From: Pelagadaptatus aseana
GTDB lineage: Bacteria; Pseudomonadota; Gammaproteobacteria; Pseudomonadales; Cellvibrionaceae
Assembly: GCA_040365065.1 (NCBI GenBank)
Contig: BAABNI010000003.1
Location: 124,001-188,000 of the forward strand
Reading direction: 5' to 3'
Length of the DNA: 64,000 nt
In this document: positions 51,758 to 60,906 of the stretch, piece after piece
How positions within the stretch are numbered: position 1 is the stretch's first letter
Layout: each line of letters opens with the position of its first letter
Made by a program: the position numbers and the translations under genes
Notes under the pieces: model-generated
Told to the model about the DNA's origin: nothing
The model's input: only the letters and a program-made list of their open reading frames with translations
Database searches by the model: none

Positions 51758-54043
51758 CTAGTTGAGCAGATCCGTGTAATAGCTGGTAGCCGACTTGGGT
51801 GCCAGCAAACGGGTAAAACCGCCATCACTCATGGCGTCTTCAAGGCACTGATTGACCGACTGAGCATCGGGTTTGGTCATCACTTCGGTCAGCAGCTTTT
51901 TGGCCAGATCCAGATTCATATCCCGAATCACGGACTTTACCTTGGGCAGGTTAGTGGCGTTCATGGACAGGGTGTCATAGCCCATGGCCATCAACAACAC
52001 AGCGGCCGCCGGATCACCGGCCAGCTCACCACAGATACTGACTTTGACGCCACACTCATGAGCGGCATCCACCACTTCCTGTAACGCCCTGAGAATGGCG
52101 GGATGAAACGGCTGATAGACATCGGCCACCTGAGGATTATTGCGATCCACGGCCAGCAGGTACTGGGTCAAATCGTTGCTGCCCACCGACAGGAAATCCG
52201 AACGCTGGGCCAGTTCACGGGCCTGATACACCGCCGCCGGCACTTCCACCATCACCCCGATCTGAGGCATCTTGATGTTGAAGCCATCCTCAAGCAGCTC
52301 ATCAAAAGCCCGGTGGATCAGTTTTTTGGCCGCCTCCAGCTCATTGATGCTGGCGATCATTGGCAACATGATGCGCAGGTTGTCCAGCCCCTCGCTGGCT
52401 TTCAGCATGGCCCGCACCTGCACCAGAAAGATTTCAGGGTGATCGAGCGTTACCCGCAAACCGCGCCAACCCAGAAACGGGTTTTGTTCATTAATCGGGA
52501 AATACGGCAGCGCCTTATCGCCACCCACATCCAGCGTGCGCATGGTCACTGGCTGAGGCGCAAAAGCCTCTAACTGCTCACGGTAAATCTTGCGCTGCTC
52601 CTCCTCGGAGGGAAAGCGATCACGCAGCAGAAACGGGATTTCTGTGCGGTACAGACCAACGCCTTCGGCACCCCGCTCCAGCGAGCGCACGACGTCCGAC
52701 ATCAGCCCGGTATTCACCCACAGTGACACCCGGTGACCATCGCGGGTTTCACAGGGCATGTCCTTGATGGCCTCAAGGTCTTTGACCAGTTCCTGTTCTT
52801 CGCGATAAATGTCTTCGAAGTGATGACGTAGATTCTGCCCCGGATCGGTATACACCCGACCGCGATAACCATCGACAATCACATCCCGGCCTTCAATCTG
52901 GGTAAACGGCAGATCCACCGCCCCCATCACCGTTGGAATACCCATGGCCCGGGCGAGAATGGCAATATGCGAGTTACTCGAGCCCATCACCGACACCAGC
53001 CCGGCCAGCTTGTCTCTGGGCACCTCGCCCAGCATTGATGCCGTCAGCTCCTCGCCAACCAGAATGGCGTTATCGGGCAGTTTGCGTGCCTTTTGTTTGG
53101 ATTCCTGTAAGTAGGACAATACCCGCCGCCCCAGATCGCGAATATCGGCAGCCCGCTCGCGCAGGTAACTGTCTTCCATCCGGGTAAAATTGCGTTCGTG
53201 TTCGAGAATCACCTCACTCCAGGCGTAGGCTGCAGAAATGCCTTTTTTGATTCTCTCCGCCACTTCGCCTCCCAGAGAAGCGTCATCGAGCATGGCCAGA
53301 TAGGCATCAAACAACGCCTGCTCCTGACGACTCAGGCGATCGCGTAAGCGCTGCCCCATGCGTTTGATGTCCTGACGCACCGCGGCCAGACATTCATTGA
53401 AAAACGCCAGCTCCTCGTCGACGTCTTCGCAGAGTTGATAGGGCACGCCGCGCAGATCTGCCGCGGGGGACATAACCACCGCCTTACCAATGGCCACACC
53501 GGGCGAACCGGCAACACCGGTAAAACTTGCCTCGCGCGCAGAAGCCCCGATTTCACGCAATGCACCGGTGGCTTCGGCGTGGGCAATAACCCCGGACAAC
53601 TGCGCCGAGATAGTAACCAGAAACGCCTCATCACCTTCGTCAAACCGACGCTGTTCCACTTGCTGGACAACCAGAACCCCGAGCACCTGACGGTGATGCA
53701 CAATCGGCACCCCCAGAAAGGAGCTGAAACGCTCTTCACCGGTCTCGGCAAAATACTGATACTTGGGGTGGGACATGGCGCGCTCAAGATTGAGCGGTTC
53801 TTCACGAGTAACCACATAGCCGACCAGACCTTCGTCGGCCGACAGGCTGACCTGACCTACAGACTCGGTGTGCAGGCCATCGGTGGCCATCAAGACATAC
53901 TTGCCGGAACCATCGCGCAGATAGGTAGAACAAACCTGAACCTGCATCACCGATTTGACGCGGCCAACGATAATATTGAGGGCGGACTGCAGGTCGCGGG
54001 CCGCATTAACTTCCTGGACAATACTGCGCAGGTCGTTAAGCAT
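51758..54043 (-). CDS. ptsP: PtsP, EI-Ntr phosphotransferase with GAF domain
   Basis: 761 residues. A GAF domain (about 1-160) is followed by a PTS enzyme I: the N-terminal phospho-histidine domain with His359 in SNSHIAILARAMGIP, and the PEP-binding barrel with LYRTEIPFLLRDRFP, TLDVGGDKALPYFP and VSICGELAGDPA. It passes phosphate from PEP to NPr (PtsO) in the nitrogen PTS; the GAF domain binds glutamine or 2-oxoglutarate in some members. It overlaps rppH by eight bases, the conserved rppH-ptsP pair. Confidence 0.95.
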   Translation of the reverse strand: MLNDLRSIVQEVNAARDLQSALNIIVGRVKSVMQVQVCSTYLRDGSGKYVLMATDGLHTESVGQVSLSADEGLVGYVVTREEPLNLERAMSHPKYQYFAETGEERFSSFLGVPIVHHRQVLGVLVVQQVEQRRFDEGDEAFLVTISAQLSGVIAHAEATGALREIGASAREASFTGVAGSPGVAIGKAVVMSPAADLRGVPYQLCEDVDEELAFFNECLAAVRQDIKRMGQRLRDRLSRQEQALFDAYLAMLDDASLGGEVAERIKKGISAAYAWSEVILEHERNFTRMEDSYLRERAADIRDLGRRVLSYLQESKQKARKLPDNAILVGEELTASMLGEVPRDKLAGLVSVMGSSNSHIAILARAMGIPTVMGAVDLPFTQIEGRDVIVDGYRGRVYTDPGQNLRHHFEDIYREEQELVKDLEAIKDMPCETRDGHRVSLWVNTGLMSDVVRSLERGAEGVGLYRTEIPFLLRDRFPSEEEQRKIYREQLEAFAPQPVTMRTLDVGGDKALPYFPINEQNPFLGWRGLRVTLDHPEIFLVQVRAMLKASEGLDNLRIMLPMIASINELEAAKKLIHRAFDELLEDGFNIKMPQIGVMVEVPAAVYQARELAQRSDFLSVGSNDLTQYLLAVDRNNPQVADVYQPFHPAILRALQEVVDAAHECGVKVSICGELAGDPAAAVLLMAMGYDTLSMNATNLPKVKSVIRDMNLDLAKKLLTEVMTKPDAQSVNQCLEDAMSDGGFTRLLAPKSATSYYTDLLN

Positions 54044-54545
54044 CGACAGCTCCCGACCAGGCTGACTCCATCTGGCTGTGAGCAGGAGATAATTCTTTCA
54101 TGGCCCGCCGATAGACATCGCGCTTGAACGACACCACCTGATTCAGCGGGTACCAGTAACTGACCCAGCGCCAGTCATCAAACTCGGCAACACCGTCGTT
54201 TTCCAATTTGATCGCGGCATCGTCGGACAACAGCTGCAGCAGAAACCATTTCTGTTTCTGACCAATGCAAAGCGGCTTGGAGCCGTGGCGGAGAAATTTC
54301 TTGGGAAGACGGTAGCGCAACCAGCCGCGGGTGCGGGCAATGATCTTGACGTCTTCGGGCTTGAGTCCAACCTCTTCGTGCAACTCGCGATAGAGTGCCT
54401 GATCGGCCGACTCACCTTTATTGATACCACCCTGAGGGAACTGCCAGGCATCCTGACCACCGACACGCCGGGCCCACAACAATTGGCCCTGAGCGTTCGC
54501 CAGCATTATGCCGACATTGGGTCTGAATCCATCTGCATCAATCAC
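54036..54545 (-). CDS. rppH: RNA pyrophosphohydrolase
   Basis: 169 residues. It removes 5' pyrophosphate from mRNA to start RNase E-dependent decay. The Nudix box is intact: GGINKGESADQALYRELHEE and VGL (G-x5-E-x7-REL-x-EE-x-G-L). The start MIDADGFRPNVGIMLAN and DAWQFPQGGI are typical RppH. It overlaps ptsP by eight bases and is divergent from the HAD gene. Confidence 0.95.
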   Translation of the reverse strand: MIDADGFRPNVGIMLANAQGQLLWARRVGGQDAWQFPQGGINKGESADQALYRELHEEVGLKPEDVKIIARTRGWLRYRLPKKFLRHGSKPLCIGQKQKWFLLQLLSDDAAIKLENDGVAEFDDWRWVSYWYPLNQVVSFKRDVYRRAMKELSPAHSQMESAWSGAVDA

Positions 54546-54574
54546 CTAGGATATCCCTCTCTCTGGTTGTGGGT

Positions 54575-54603
54575 TATTGTTCCGCGCGGCCAGCTATTGT
54601 TCC
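54575..54603 (+). repeat. two TATTGTTCC direct repeats spaced 20 bp
   Basis: Exact 9-bp copies at 54575-54583 and 54595-54603, start-to-start distance 20 bp (about two helical turns), in the gap between rppH and the HAD gene. Such spacing suits two protein contacts on one DNA face, but the pair may be chance. Confidence 0.35.
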
Positions 54604-54720
54604 ATAGATTGCCCCGGCTTCACAAATAGACTTTAGACGATCAAACACAAAGAGACTGTTGTCGCCTGTGGGTGCGGCCGGTATCCTTGCGGCTTTCCAA
54701 ATAAGCAACAGGGCAAAAAC

Positions 54721-55395
54721 GTGAATCTGGCCATTTTCGATCTGGACAACACCCTTATCGCCGGTGACAGCGACCACAGCTGGGGCGAGTTTCTGGTTGA
54801 GCGCGAACTGGTCGATGTCGAGGCCTACAAGCGCGCCAACGACCAGTTCTATCAAGATTACGAGCGCGGTGAGCTGGATATTCACGCCTATCAGGAATTT
54901 TCCCTGCAACCTCTGACCCGTTACTCCATGGCCGAACTGGCTGAACTGCACCGACAGTTTATGACCGCCAAGATCGACCCGCTGCGCCTGCCTCAGGCCG
55001 ATGCGCTGTTGCAGCAGCACCGTCAGCGGGGTGACTACCTGCTGATCATCACCTCCACCAATCGCTTTATTACCCAGCCTATCGCCGATGCCCTGGGGGT
55101 CGACTTCCTGCTGGCTACTGAAGCCGAAATCGTCGACGGCCGCTACAGCGGCAAAATGATCGGCACCCCCTGCTATCAGGACGGCAAGATCACCCGCCTG
55201 CACCAATGGCTGCAGCAGGCCCAGCAGCACGGTTTTACCGGCGATCTGGAAAACAGCTATTTTTACAGTGACTCGATCAATGATGCGCCACTGCTCCGTG
55301 AGGTGACGCACCCGATTGCTGTCGACCCCGACGCCAGTTTGCGCACTCTGGCGGAGCAACAGGGCTGGCAAGTCATCAGCCTGCGCGACCAGTAA
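54721..55395 (+). CDS. HAD subfamily IB phosphatase, SerB-like
   Basis: 224 residues from GTG 54721. The HAD motifs are LAIFDLDNTLIAGDS (nucleophile and acid Asp), IITSTNRF (motif II Thr), and YFYSDSINDAPLLRE (motif IV), with a helical cap in between (DYERGELDIHAYQEF). This TIGR01490-type protein is commonly found beside rppH-ptsP in pseudomonads. Subfamily members include phosphoserine and histidinol phosphatases; the substrate here is not evident. The lipoprotein gene follows at 26 bp. Confidence 0.9.
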   Translation: MNLAIFDLDNTLIAGDSDHSWGEFLVERELVDVEAYKRANDQFYQDYERGELDIHAYQEFSLQPLTRYSMAELAELHRQFMTAKIDPLRLPQADALLQQHRQRGDYLLIITSTNRFITQPIADALGVDFLLATEAEIVDGRYSGKMIGTPCYQDGKITRLHQWLQQAQQHGFTGDLENSYFYSDSINDAPLLREVTHPIAVDPDASLRTLAEQQGWQVISLRDQ

Positions 55396-55420
55396 CCCAC
55401 ACAGCCAGGAGCAGATCACC

Positions 55421-56623
55421 ATGACCCTTCGCCTTACCCTCCTCAGTCTGGCCATGGTTCTGTTTCTGAGCGGCTGCGAACCGCGCAATCAGGAAGCCAC
55501 TCTCGAAAGCGGCGCACAAAGTTCGAGCGCCGATGCGGACGACCTCAAACTCGACGAACTCAGCAGGCAACTCTGGCAACATCAGACGGACAGTTTTGCC
55601 GTGGTGATTGGCGAAGCCGAGCGACTTTCCCAGCGTATTGCCGAACTGAATGCCACACCGGATGACGAACAGCTGCAAGCCGCCCGACAACAATGGCATC
55701 AGACGCACAATCAGTTGCTGCGCAGCTCCAGCCTGATCAGCTTCGGCGCCATCAACCCCGGCCTTTTTCAGCAAATCAAAGCCGCTATGGAATTGATCGA
55801 CAGCCACCCGATTCAGCCCGGTTATCTCGACTACTTCGATGTCTATCAGCACAGCGGTATCGTCAATGACATCGCCGTCCCCATTACCGCCGATGCCATT
55901 CGCAAGCAACACGGCTTCAGTGACGGCAGTGACGTCAGTCTCGGATTTCACGCCATGGCTTACCTGCTCTGGGGAGAGCAGGGATCACGGCCGGCCAGTG
56001 ACTTTCTGGCGCCACAAAAACTCGAGCGCGAACAGCAACTCAATGGTCTCAAACTGGTTGATCTGCCCAACCACAGACGCGCCACCTTACTGCAACTGCA
56101 AGCCACCCTGCTCGTGGATGATTTGAAATCGCTGCACTACAGGCTTTCCCATCAGGCCAGCGCCCTCAATGGCGCCTACCTGTCACTGATGCCACGCAGC
56201 CGCATACAACTGTGGCAACAAAGCAGCCTTCATCTGCTGCAGAAAATTTTGGCGCAACCGTTTCTGTTGCCCGAGGACTCGGAGTCATTGGAGCGGGCAG
56301 ACCCTCCCCACAATCAATTTTCCGGACAGGAACTGGAAGCCATTCGCGCCGTCATTCACGGTATGACGGATCTGCTGTTTGCCAAAGAACCGGAAACACC
56401 CAGTCTGGCCCAACAACTGGTGAGAGAAGATACGCCGGCGCTGCGCCGGGATTTTGGGAAATTTGTCGCCCTGCTAGACAAGATGATCCTTGAACAGGCC
56501 GTCCTGCAGGACAACCGCGCCAACCTGCGTCAAACCATCGAAGCTCTGGCACAACGGCTGGGGGGCAATCTGGCACTGGCCGGGCAAGCTCAACCCGGCC
56601 AGCACGACAGGTCGCAGCCCTAG
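55421..56623 (+). CDS. imelysin-like (M75) lipoprotein
   Basis: 400 residues from ATG 55421, preceded by AGGAG. A lipoprotein signal (MTLRLTLLSLAMVLFLSGC) places Cys19 as lipidation site. The rest is helical and fits an imelysin fold: ARQQWHQTHNQLL early, GFHAMAYLLWGE, and a second half with LRRDFGKFVALLDKM. The family's putative metal motif G-x-H-x-x-E reads G175-F-H177-A-M-A180: the Glu is replaced by Ala, so metal binding may be altered. Imelysins act in periplasmic iron uptake; here no efeB/efeU partner is near. Its stop overlaps that of rlmI in a shared CTAG. Confidence 0.75.
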   Translation: MTLRLTLLSLAMVLFLSGCEPRNQEATLESGAQSSSADADDLKLDELSRQLWQHQTDSFAVVIGEAERLSQRIAELNATPDDEQLQAARQQWHQTHNQLLRSSSLISFGAINPGLFQQIKAAMELIDSHPIQPGYLDYFDVYQHSGIVNDIAVPITADAIRKQHGFSDGSDVSLGFHAMAYLLWGEQGSRPASDFLAPQKLEREQQLNGLKLVDLPNHRRATLLQLQATLLVDDLKSLHYRLSHQASALNGAYLSLMPRSRIQLWQQSSLHLLQKILAQPFLLPEDSESLERADPPHNQFSGQELEAIRAVIHGMTDLLFAKEPETPSLAQQLVREDTPALRRDFGKFVALLDKMILEQAVLQDNRANLRQTIEALAQRLGGNLALAGQAQPGQHDRSQP

Positions 56624-57816
56624 GGCAGATAGATTCGGGAAAACACCGCTTTCAAATAATCGGTTTCCGGAATAGCCGGGTGCACCGGATGATCCGCACC
56701 CTGACCACCCTGAGCAAAGATCTGGGCATGGCGATCCAGATGGCGTGAGGCTCCGCGCACTATCTCCACCATGGTGTTCTTTTCCAGATGCATCGAGCAG
56801 GATGCCGACACCAGCAAACCATCCCGTGCCAGCAATCGCATACCCAGCTCATTGATATGGCGGTAGGCGGCTTCACCCGATTTCTGATCCTTCTTGCGCT
56901 TGATAAAGGCAGGCGGGTCGAGCACCACAATATCGAACTTCTCCTGAGCCGCAATCAGCTGCTTCAAAACATCCACCGCCTTGCCATGCATCCCTTGCAT
57001 GCGATCATCCACGCCATTGAGTGCCGCATTTTCTCCGACCCAGTCCAAAGCCTGTGAGGAGGCATCCACACACATCACTTCACTGGCACCAGCGGCGGCG
57101 GCCTGCACCCCCCAACCGCCAACGTAGGAGAACACATCCAAGACCCGCTTACCCGGGGACAGGCGCTGCAACAACGCGCGATTTTCGCGATGATCATAGA
57201 ACCATCCGGTTTTCTGGCCCTCCACGATCGGCGCAATAAAGCGCACGCCGTTTTCTTCCAGCTCCACCGCCTCCGGCACATCGCCAAAGGCTTCAACCAC
57301 TTCCGGCAGGCCTTCATGATGACGGGCGCTGTGATCATTGCGCAACAAAATCCCCTCGGGTCTGAGGCACTGCTGCAAAGCCTCGATAATCGCTTCGACC
57401 TGGGCATCCATACCCGCCGTGGAGGTCTGCACCACCAGATAATCACCGAAGCGGTCCACCACCAGACCGGGCAACAGATCACTGTCGCCGTATACCAGGC
57501 GGTAAAAAGGACGATCAAAACAGGCTTCACGCAAGGCCAGCGCCTGCTTGATGCGGTGCACCAGCAAGGACTTGTTGAGCGGGTGTGCCAGATCGCGATT
57601 GATCAGGCGGGCGCATATCAGCGAGCCGGGACTGATGGTGGCAATCCCCAGAGGCTTGCCGCCATGAGCACAAACCTCGACCTGCTCCCCGGGCTGGAAG
57701 CCTTTCAGGGGCGAAGCCTGGGTATCCACCTCATTGGAAAAAATCCACAGATGGCCCTTCTTGAGACGCCGATCCGCCTGGGATTTCAAGATCAGCTTGG
57801 GAAGTTCTAGAGTCAT
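56620..57816 (-). CDS. rlmI: 23S rRNA (cytosine-1962-C5)-methyltransferase
   Basis: 398 residues from ATG 57816; an upstream frame extension to 57897 lacks family similarity. N-terminal PUA domain (KKGHLWIFSNEVDTQASPLK), central EEHUD-like region (LVYGDSDLLPGLVVDRFG), and a C-terminal Rossmann methyltransferase with VLDVFSYVGGWGVQAAAAGA (motif I) and IVVLDPPAFIKRKK. It methylates C1962 of 23S rRNA in E. coli. Converges on the imelysin-like gene with a 4-bp overlap, and is divergent from the HDOD gene. Confidence 0.93.
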   Translation of the reverse strand: MTLELPKLILKSQADRRLKKGHLWIFSNEVDTQASPLKGFQPGEQVEVCAHGGKPLGIATISPGSLICARLINRDLAHPLNKSLLVHRIKQALALREACFDRPFYRLVYGDSDLLPGLVVDRFGDYLVVQTSTAGMDAQVEAIIEALQQCLRPEGILLRNDHSARHHEGLPEVVEAFGDVPEAVELEENGVRFIAPIVEGQKTGWFYDHRENRALLQRLSPGKRVLDVFSYVGGWGVQAAAAGASEVMCVDASSQALDWVGENAALNGVDDRMQGMHGKAVDVLKQLIAAQEKFDIVVLDPPAFIKRKKDQKSGEAAYRHINELGMRLLARDGLLVSASCSMHLEKNTMVEIVRGASRHLDRHAQIFAQGGQGADHPVHPAIPETDYLKAVFSRIYLP

Positions 57817-57956
57817 AGCGCGGCCATCCGGGTTGAGTAACAGGCGCGCATTATAGACCACCGGGGCAGAATAAATAGCAAGATTATCAGCCGACAAGTG
57901 CGAATTTATCCGTTAAAATACGCGTCTTTTCACCCAATGGAATAAGTGATAACAGC

Positions 57957-58829
57957 ATGGCCGACTTGTCCCAGGAACAGGTACAAAAAGTCCTTCAGGG
58001 AATTTCCATCCCGCCGCAGCCCCAGATCATGGTGGATCTGCAGATGGAACAGATGATGCCCGACTGCGACATCAATGCCATCGCCAAACTGATCAGCCAG
58101 GACATCGGTCTTGCTGGCAGCGTTCTCAAAACCGTTAACTCGCCCCTCTACGGCCTCGGCAACAACATTACTTCGATCAATCAGGCGGTGAACCTGCTTG
58201 GGGTTAACTCGGTGATCAATCTGGTCAACGGCCTCTCCATCCGCGGCGAGCTGTCGGACGACCAGATCGTGGCCATGGGTAAATTCTGGGACAGCTCCAT
58301 GGAAGTGGCCATGGCCGCAGCGGCCATTGCCAAGAATATTGGCTTCCCCTGTCCGGATGAGGCCTATACCTTGGGGCTGTTTCACAACTGCGGCATTCCG
58401 CTGTTGATGATGCGCTTTGATAACTATCCGGAAGTGCTCAAACGCGCCTATGCCGACCCGGAGCGTCGCATTATCGACACAGAAAATGACGAACTGAATA
58501 CCAACCACGCGGTGGTCGGCTACTACGTGGCCAAGTCATGGAACCTGCCCACTTACTTATGCCAGGCCATCCACGAGCATCACAGCATCCGCAAAATTGT
58601 CGACGACGAGAGCGCCGACCCGAAAAAGAAAACCCTGCTGGCGGTCCTCAAGATGGCCGAGCACATCTGCGGCAACTACCGAACCCTGGGCGATCAGGAA
58701 GTGGATAACGAATGGCAAATCATCAGTGAATCGGTGTTGCTCTACGTTGGCCTGAGCCAGTACGATTTTGAATCCCTGCAACAACAGATCAGCGAGATGG
58801 GTCTGGGGCACAGCGGCTACTACTGCTAG
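57957..58829 (+). CDS. HDOD domain signalling protein (second copy)
   Basis: 290 residues. HDOD domain at about 15-215: IPPQPQIMVDLQMEQM, LISQDIGLAGSVLKTVNSPLYG, SINQAVNLLGVNSVINLV, LFHNCGIPLL and AIHEHHSIRK. It keeps more of the HD-type residues (HNCG, HEHH) than the HDOD at 13 kb but the full HD pair is not evident, so hydrolase activity is doubtful. Role unknown; divergent from rlmI, convergent with gshA with a 16-bp gap. Confidence 0.85.
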   Translation: MADLSQEQVQKVLQGISIPPQPQIMVDLQMEQMMPDCDINAIAKLISQDIGLAGSVLKTVNSPLYGLGNNITSINQAVNLLGVNSVINLVNGLSIRGELSDDQIVAMGKFWDSSMEVAMAAAAIAKNIGFPCPDEAYTLGLFHNCGIPLLMMRFDNYPEVLKRAYADPERRIIDTENDELNTNHAVVGYYVAKSWNLPTYLCQAIHEHHSIRKIVDDESADPKKKTLLAVLKMAEHICGNYRTLGDQEVDNEWQIISESVLLYVGLSQYDFESLQQQISEMGLGHSGYYC

Positions 58830-58845
58830 CAGCGCCGCTTAATTT

Positions 58846-60435
58846 TCAGCCCTGACAACACTGGTACTGGGCGTAATAATTTTTAAGATAATCTGCAAAC
58901 GGCGGTTGCGACTCAGACTCCAGTTGCGACTGAGCCTGCAGTGAATCCTCTGCCTGTTGCGCCATCTGCGCCTCAAGGCCAGCCGCCAATGGCTTGGCTT
59001 GGTAGGTGGCAGCCTGCTCCTGCGACAGGTCCATCATCAACCGGAAGAAGGTTTTATCCTCGCGCTGCATATCCTCCAGCATCCGCGCCGAAGGCGTTAA
59101 GGACGCATCCTGCAGCTTCGGCAGCTGGGCTTTTACCGCCTCGCTGTAGCGGCTGGTGCTGTAACTGCGATCGAGAATTTTGGCCACCGCCCCCATTTCG
59201 CGCAACAGCACCTTGCCCCACTGCGCCAGCGACTGCTGACCAATCTCGCTGTTGAGCTTCATCTCGGGATCGCGGCCGCGATACACCATCAAGCGCTGGT
59301 TCTCCAGCTCACGCTGATACTTCTCGGGGCTGGCCTCGGGGCTGCGCACCAGCAGGCAGTACAACAGGAACACATCCATAAAATAGAGCTGCTCGGCATT
59401 GACCCCGAGTGGCTCGTAGGGGTTCAGGTCGACGCAGCGCACCTCAATGTATTCAATTCCCCGAGTGGCCAAAGCACTGAGGGCGGTTTCGCCGGTGTGA
59501 ATGGTACGTTTGGGACGGATGGTGCTGTAAAACTCGTTTTCGATTTGCAGCAGACTGGTGTTGAGTTGATGGTACTCGCCAGCAGCATCGTACAGACCCT
59601 TGTCCACGTAATCGTCATGAGGCTGGGTAATGGCGCCACAAAGGGTTTGGATGTAGGAGTTCAAATCGTTATAGCACACCAGCAGAGACGACTGGGCACT
59701 GCTTTGGTAGCCCAGATCCCCCATGCGCAATGTCGTGGCAAAGGGAGCGTGCAGACTGTGATCGTCAGCACCGAAGGCTTGCAACTGGTGTTCGCGGTCG
59801 CGCACAAAACTGCGACACACCGCCGGTGACGCACCAAACAGATAGAGCAACAACCAGAAATTACCGCGAAAATTGCGAATCAAATCCAGATAGCGGCGAT
59901 TTTTATACTGCTGCAGCGACTCGGCACCCGCCTCCTGACGAAACCAGAACTCCCAGAACTCTTCGCCCAGAGAAAAGTTGTAATGAACCCCGGCGATGGT
60001 CTGCATGGTGCGCCCATAGCGCTCCCCCAGTCCCAGGCGGTACACCGTCTTCATGGTGCCCACATTGGAATCGCCGTAGCGGGCAACAGGAATGTCTTTA
60101 TCCTGAGTCAGCATGCACGGCATGCTCGCCACCCACAGGGATTCCCCTTCCGGCAAATGCTTGTAGGTATAGTGCTGAATGGCATCGAGGTCGGCCAGTA
60201 ATTGCTCGGTATCCTCGGTGGGATCGGTAATAAATTCGAGCAGCGCTTCACTGTAATCGGTGGTGATGGCGGGGTGGGTCAAAGCCGACCCCAGTGCCTC
60301 GGGGTGGGGTTGTTGCGATAGTTGGCCATCGCCATCCACTCGCAGACTTTCCTTTTCCAATCCCTTGAAAATGCGGGTCAGGTGTTCGTTGCCAGACTCA
60401 GACAACAGCGCCAGACGCTGACTCAATAGTGACAA
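58846..60435 (-). CDS. gshA: glutamate-cysteine ligase
   Basis: First step of glutathione synthesis. 529 residues, close to E. coli GshA. Blocks seen: KGLEKESLRVDGDGQLSQ, ITTDYSEALLEFITDP, GLGERYGRTMQTIAGVHYNF, GIEYIEVRCVDLNPYEPLG and YFMDVFLLYCLLV. The gammaproteobacterial form, not the plant/alphaproteobacterial type. Followed by nothing close on its strand; the small gene at 60.5 kb lies 100 bp upstream on the same strand. Confidence 0.97.
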   Translation of the reverse strand: MSLLSQRLALLSESGNEHLTRIFKGLEKESLRVDGDGQLSQQPHPEALGSALTHPAITTDYSEALLEFITDPTEDTEQLLADLDAIQHYTYKHLPEGESLWVASMPCMLTQDKDIPVARYGDSNVGTMKTVYRLGLGERYGRTMQTIAGVHYNFSLGEEFWEFWFRQEAGAESLQQYKNRRYLDLIRNFRGNFWLLLYLFGASPAVCRSFVRDREHQLQAFGADDHSLHAPFATTLRMGDLGYQSSAQSSLLVCYNDLNSYIQTLCGAITQPHDDYVDKGLYDAAGEYHQLNTSLLQIENEFYSTIRPKRTIHTGETALSALATRGIEYIEVRCVDLNPYEPLGVNAEQLYFMDVFLLYCLLVRSPEASPEKYQRELENQRLMVYRGRDPEMKLNSEIGQQSLAQWGKVLLREMGAVAKILDRSYSTSRYSEAVKAQLPKLQDASLTPSARMLEDMQREDKTFFRLMMDLSQEQAATYQAKPLAAGLEAQMAQQAEDSLQAQSQLESESQPPFADYLKNYYAQYQCCQG

Positions 60436-60535
60436 AATCCCACTCCTCTAGTCTTGTCATCCTGAATGGCAGTAAAGCATCTCTTTGAGATTCTCGCTCC
60501 CACGGGCCGCCAGCATGACATTGGCAAAGATACGT

Positions 60536-60802
60536 TTAAGGCTCTTCGATTTCAGACTCAGCCAGGCTCAATGGCGGTAAATCTTCATCGGCTATCTGTG
60601 GCACACCGCGATCGTTAGTGGCGCACTCAAGCACCTTGATGCGCAGGGTGTAATCTTTGGCGTTGGTCTCAATCATCTGATTGAGGGCCTCATCGTGGTG
60701 AACCGTGCGATACAGATGTCCGGCATCGCGACCATCACCCCAGTCGCCCTGCTTGGTCAAAAATTGTTTACGCTGATTCTGCAGTAAAAAAACCTGAGCC
60801 AT
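60536..60802 (-). CDS. small conserved-looking protein of unknown function
   Basis: 88 residues, not recognised. It starts MAQVFLLQNQRKQFLTKQGDW and ends with an acidic tail (LSLAESEIEEP). Soluble, no signal or TM; the middle (LYRTVHHDEALNQMIETNAKDYTLRIKVLEC) looks folded with alternating strand and helix. It has a normal start and its codon choice resembles the neighbours. It lies between tex and gshA on the same strand, 100 bp before gshA and 94 bp after tex, so co-transcription is possible. A real gene is more likely than not. Confidence 0.7.
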   Translation of the reverse strand: MAQVFLLQNQRKQFLTKQGDWGDGRDAGHLYRTVHHDEALNQMIETNAKDYTLRIKVLECATNDRGVPQIADEDLPPLSLAESEIEEP

Positions 60803-60885
60803 TACGGTCCACCTTTTTTATTGTGGAGGAGTCTACTCCGATAAAGACAGCCTAGACAGCGATCCCCGCCGGAGCTAACAAAACT

Positions 60886-60906
60886 TATAGTCCGCCTTAC
60901 AGGCGG
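60886..60906 (-). terminator. possible hairpin at the end of tex
   Basis: CCGCCT and AGGCGG (60892-60897, 60901-60906) form a six-pair GC stem around TAC, spanning the tex stop codon. The downstream bases on the minus strand (ACTATAAGTTTTG) offer only a short T-run, so termination is uncertain. Confidence 0.4.
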
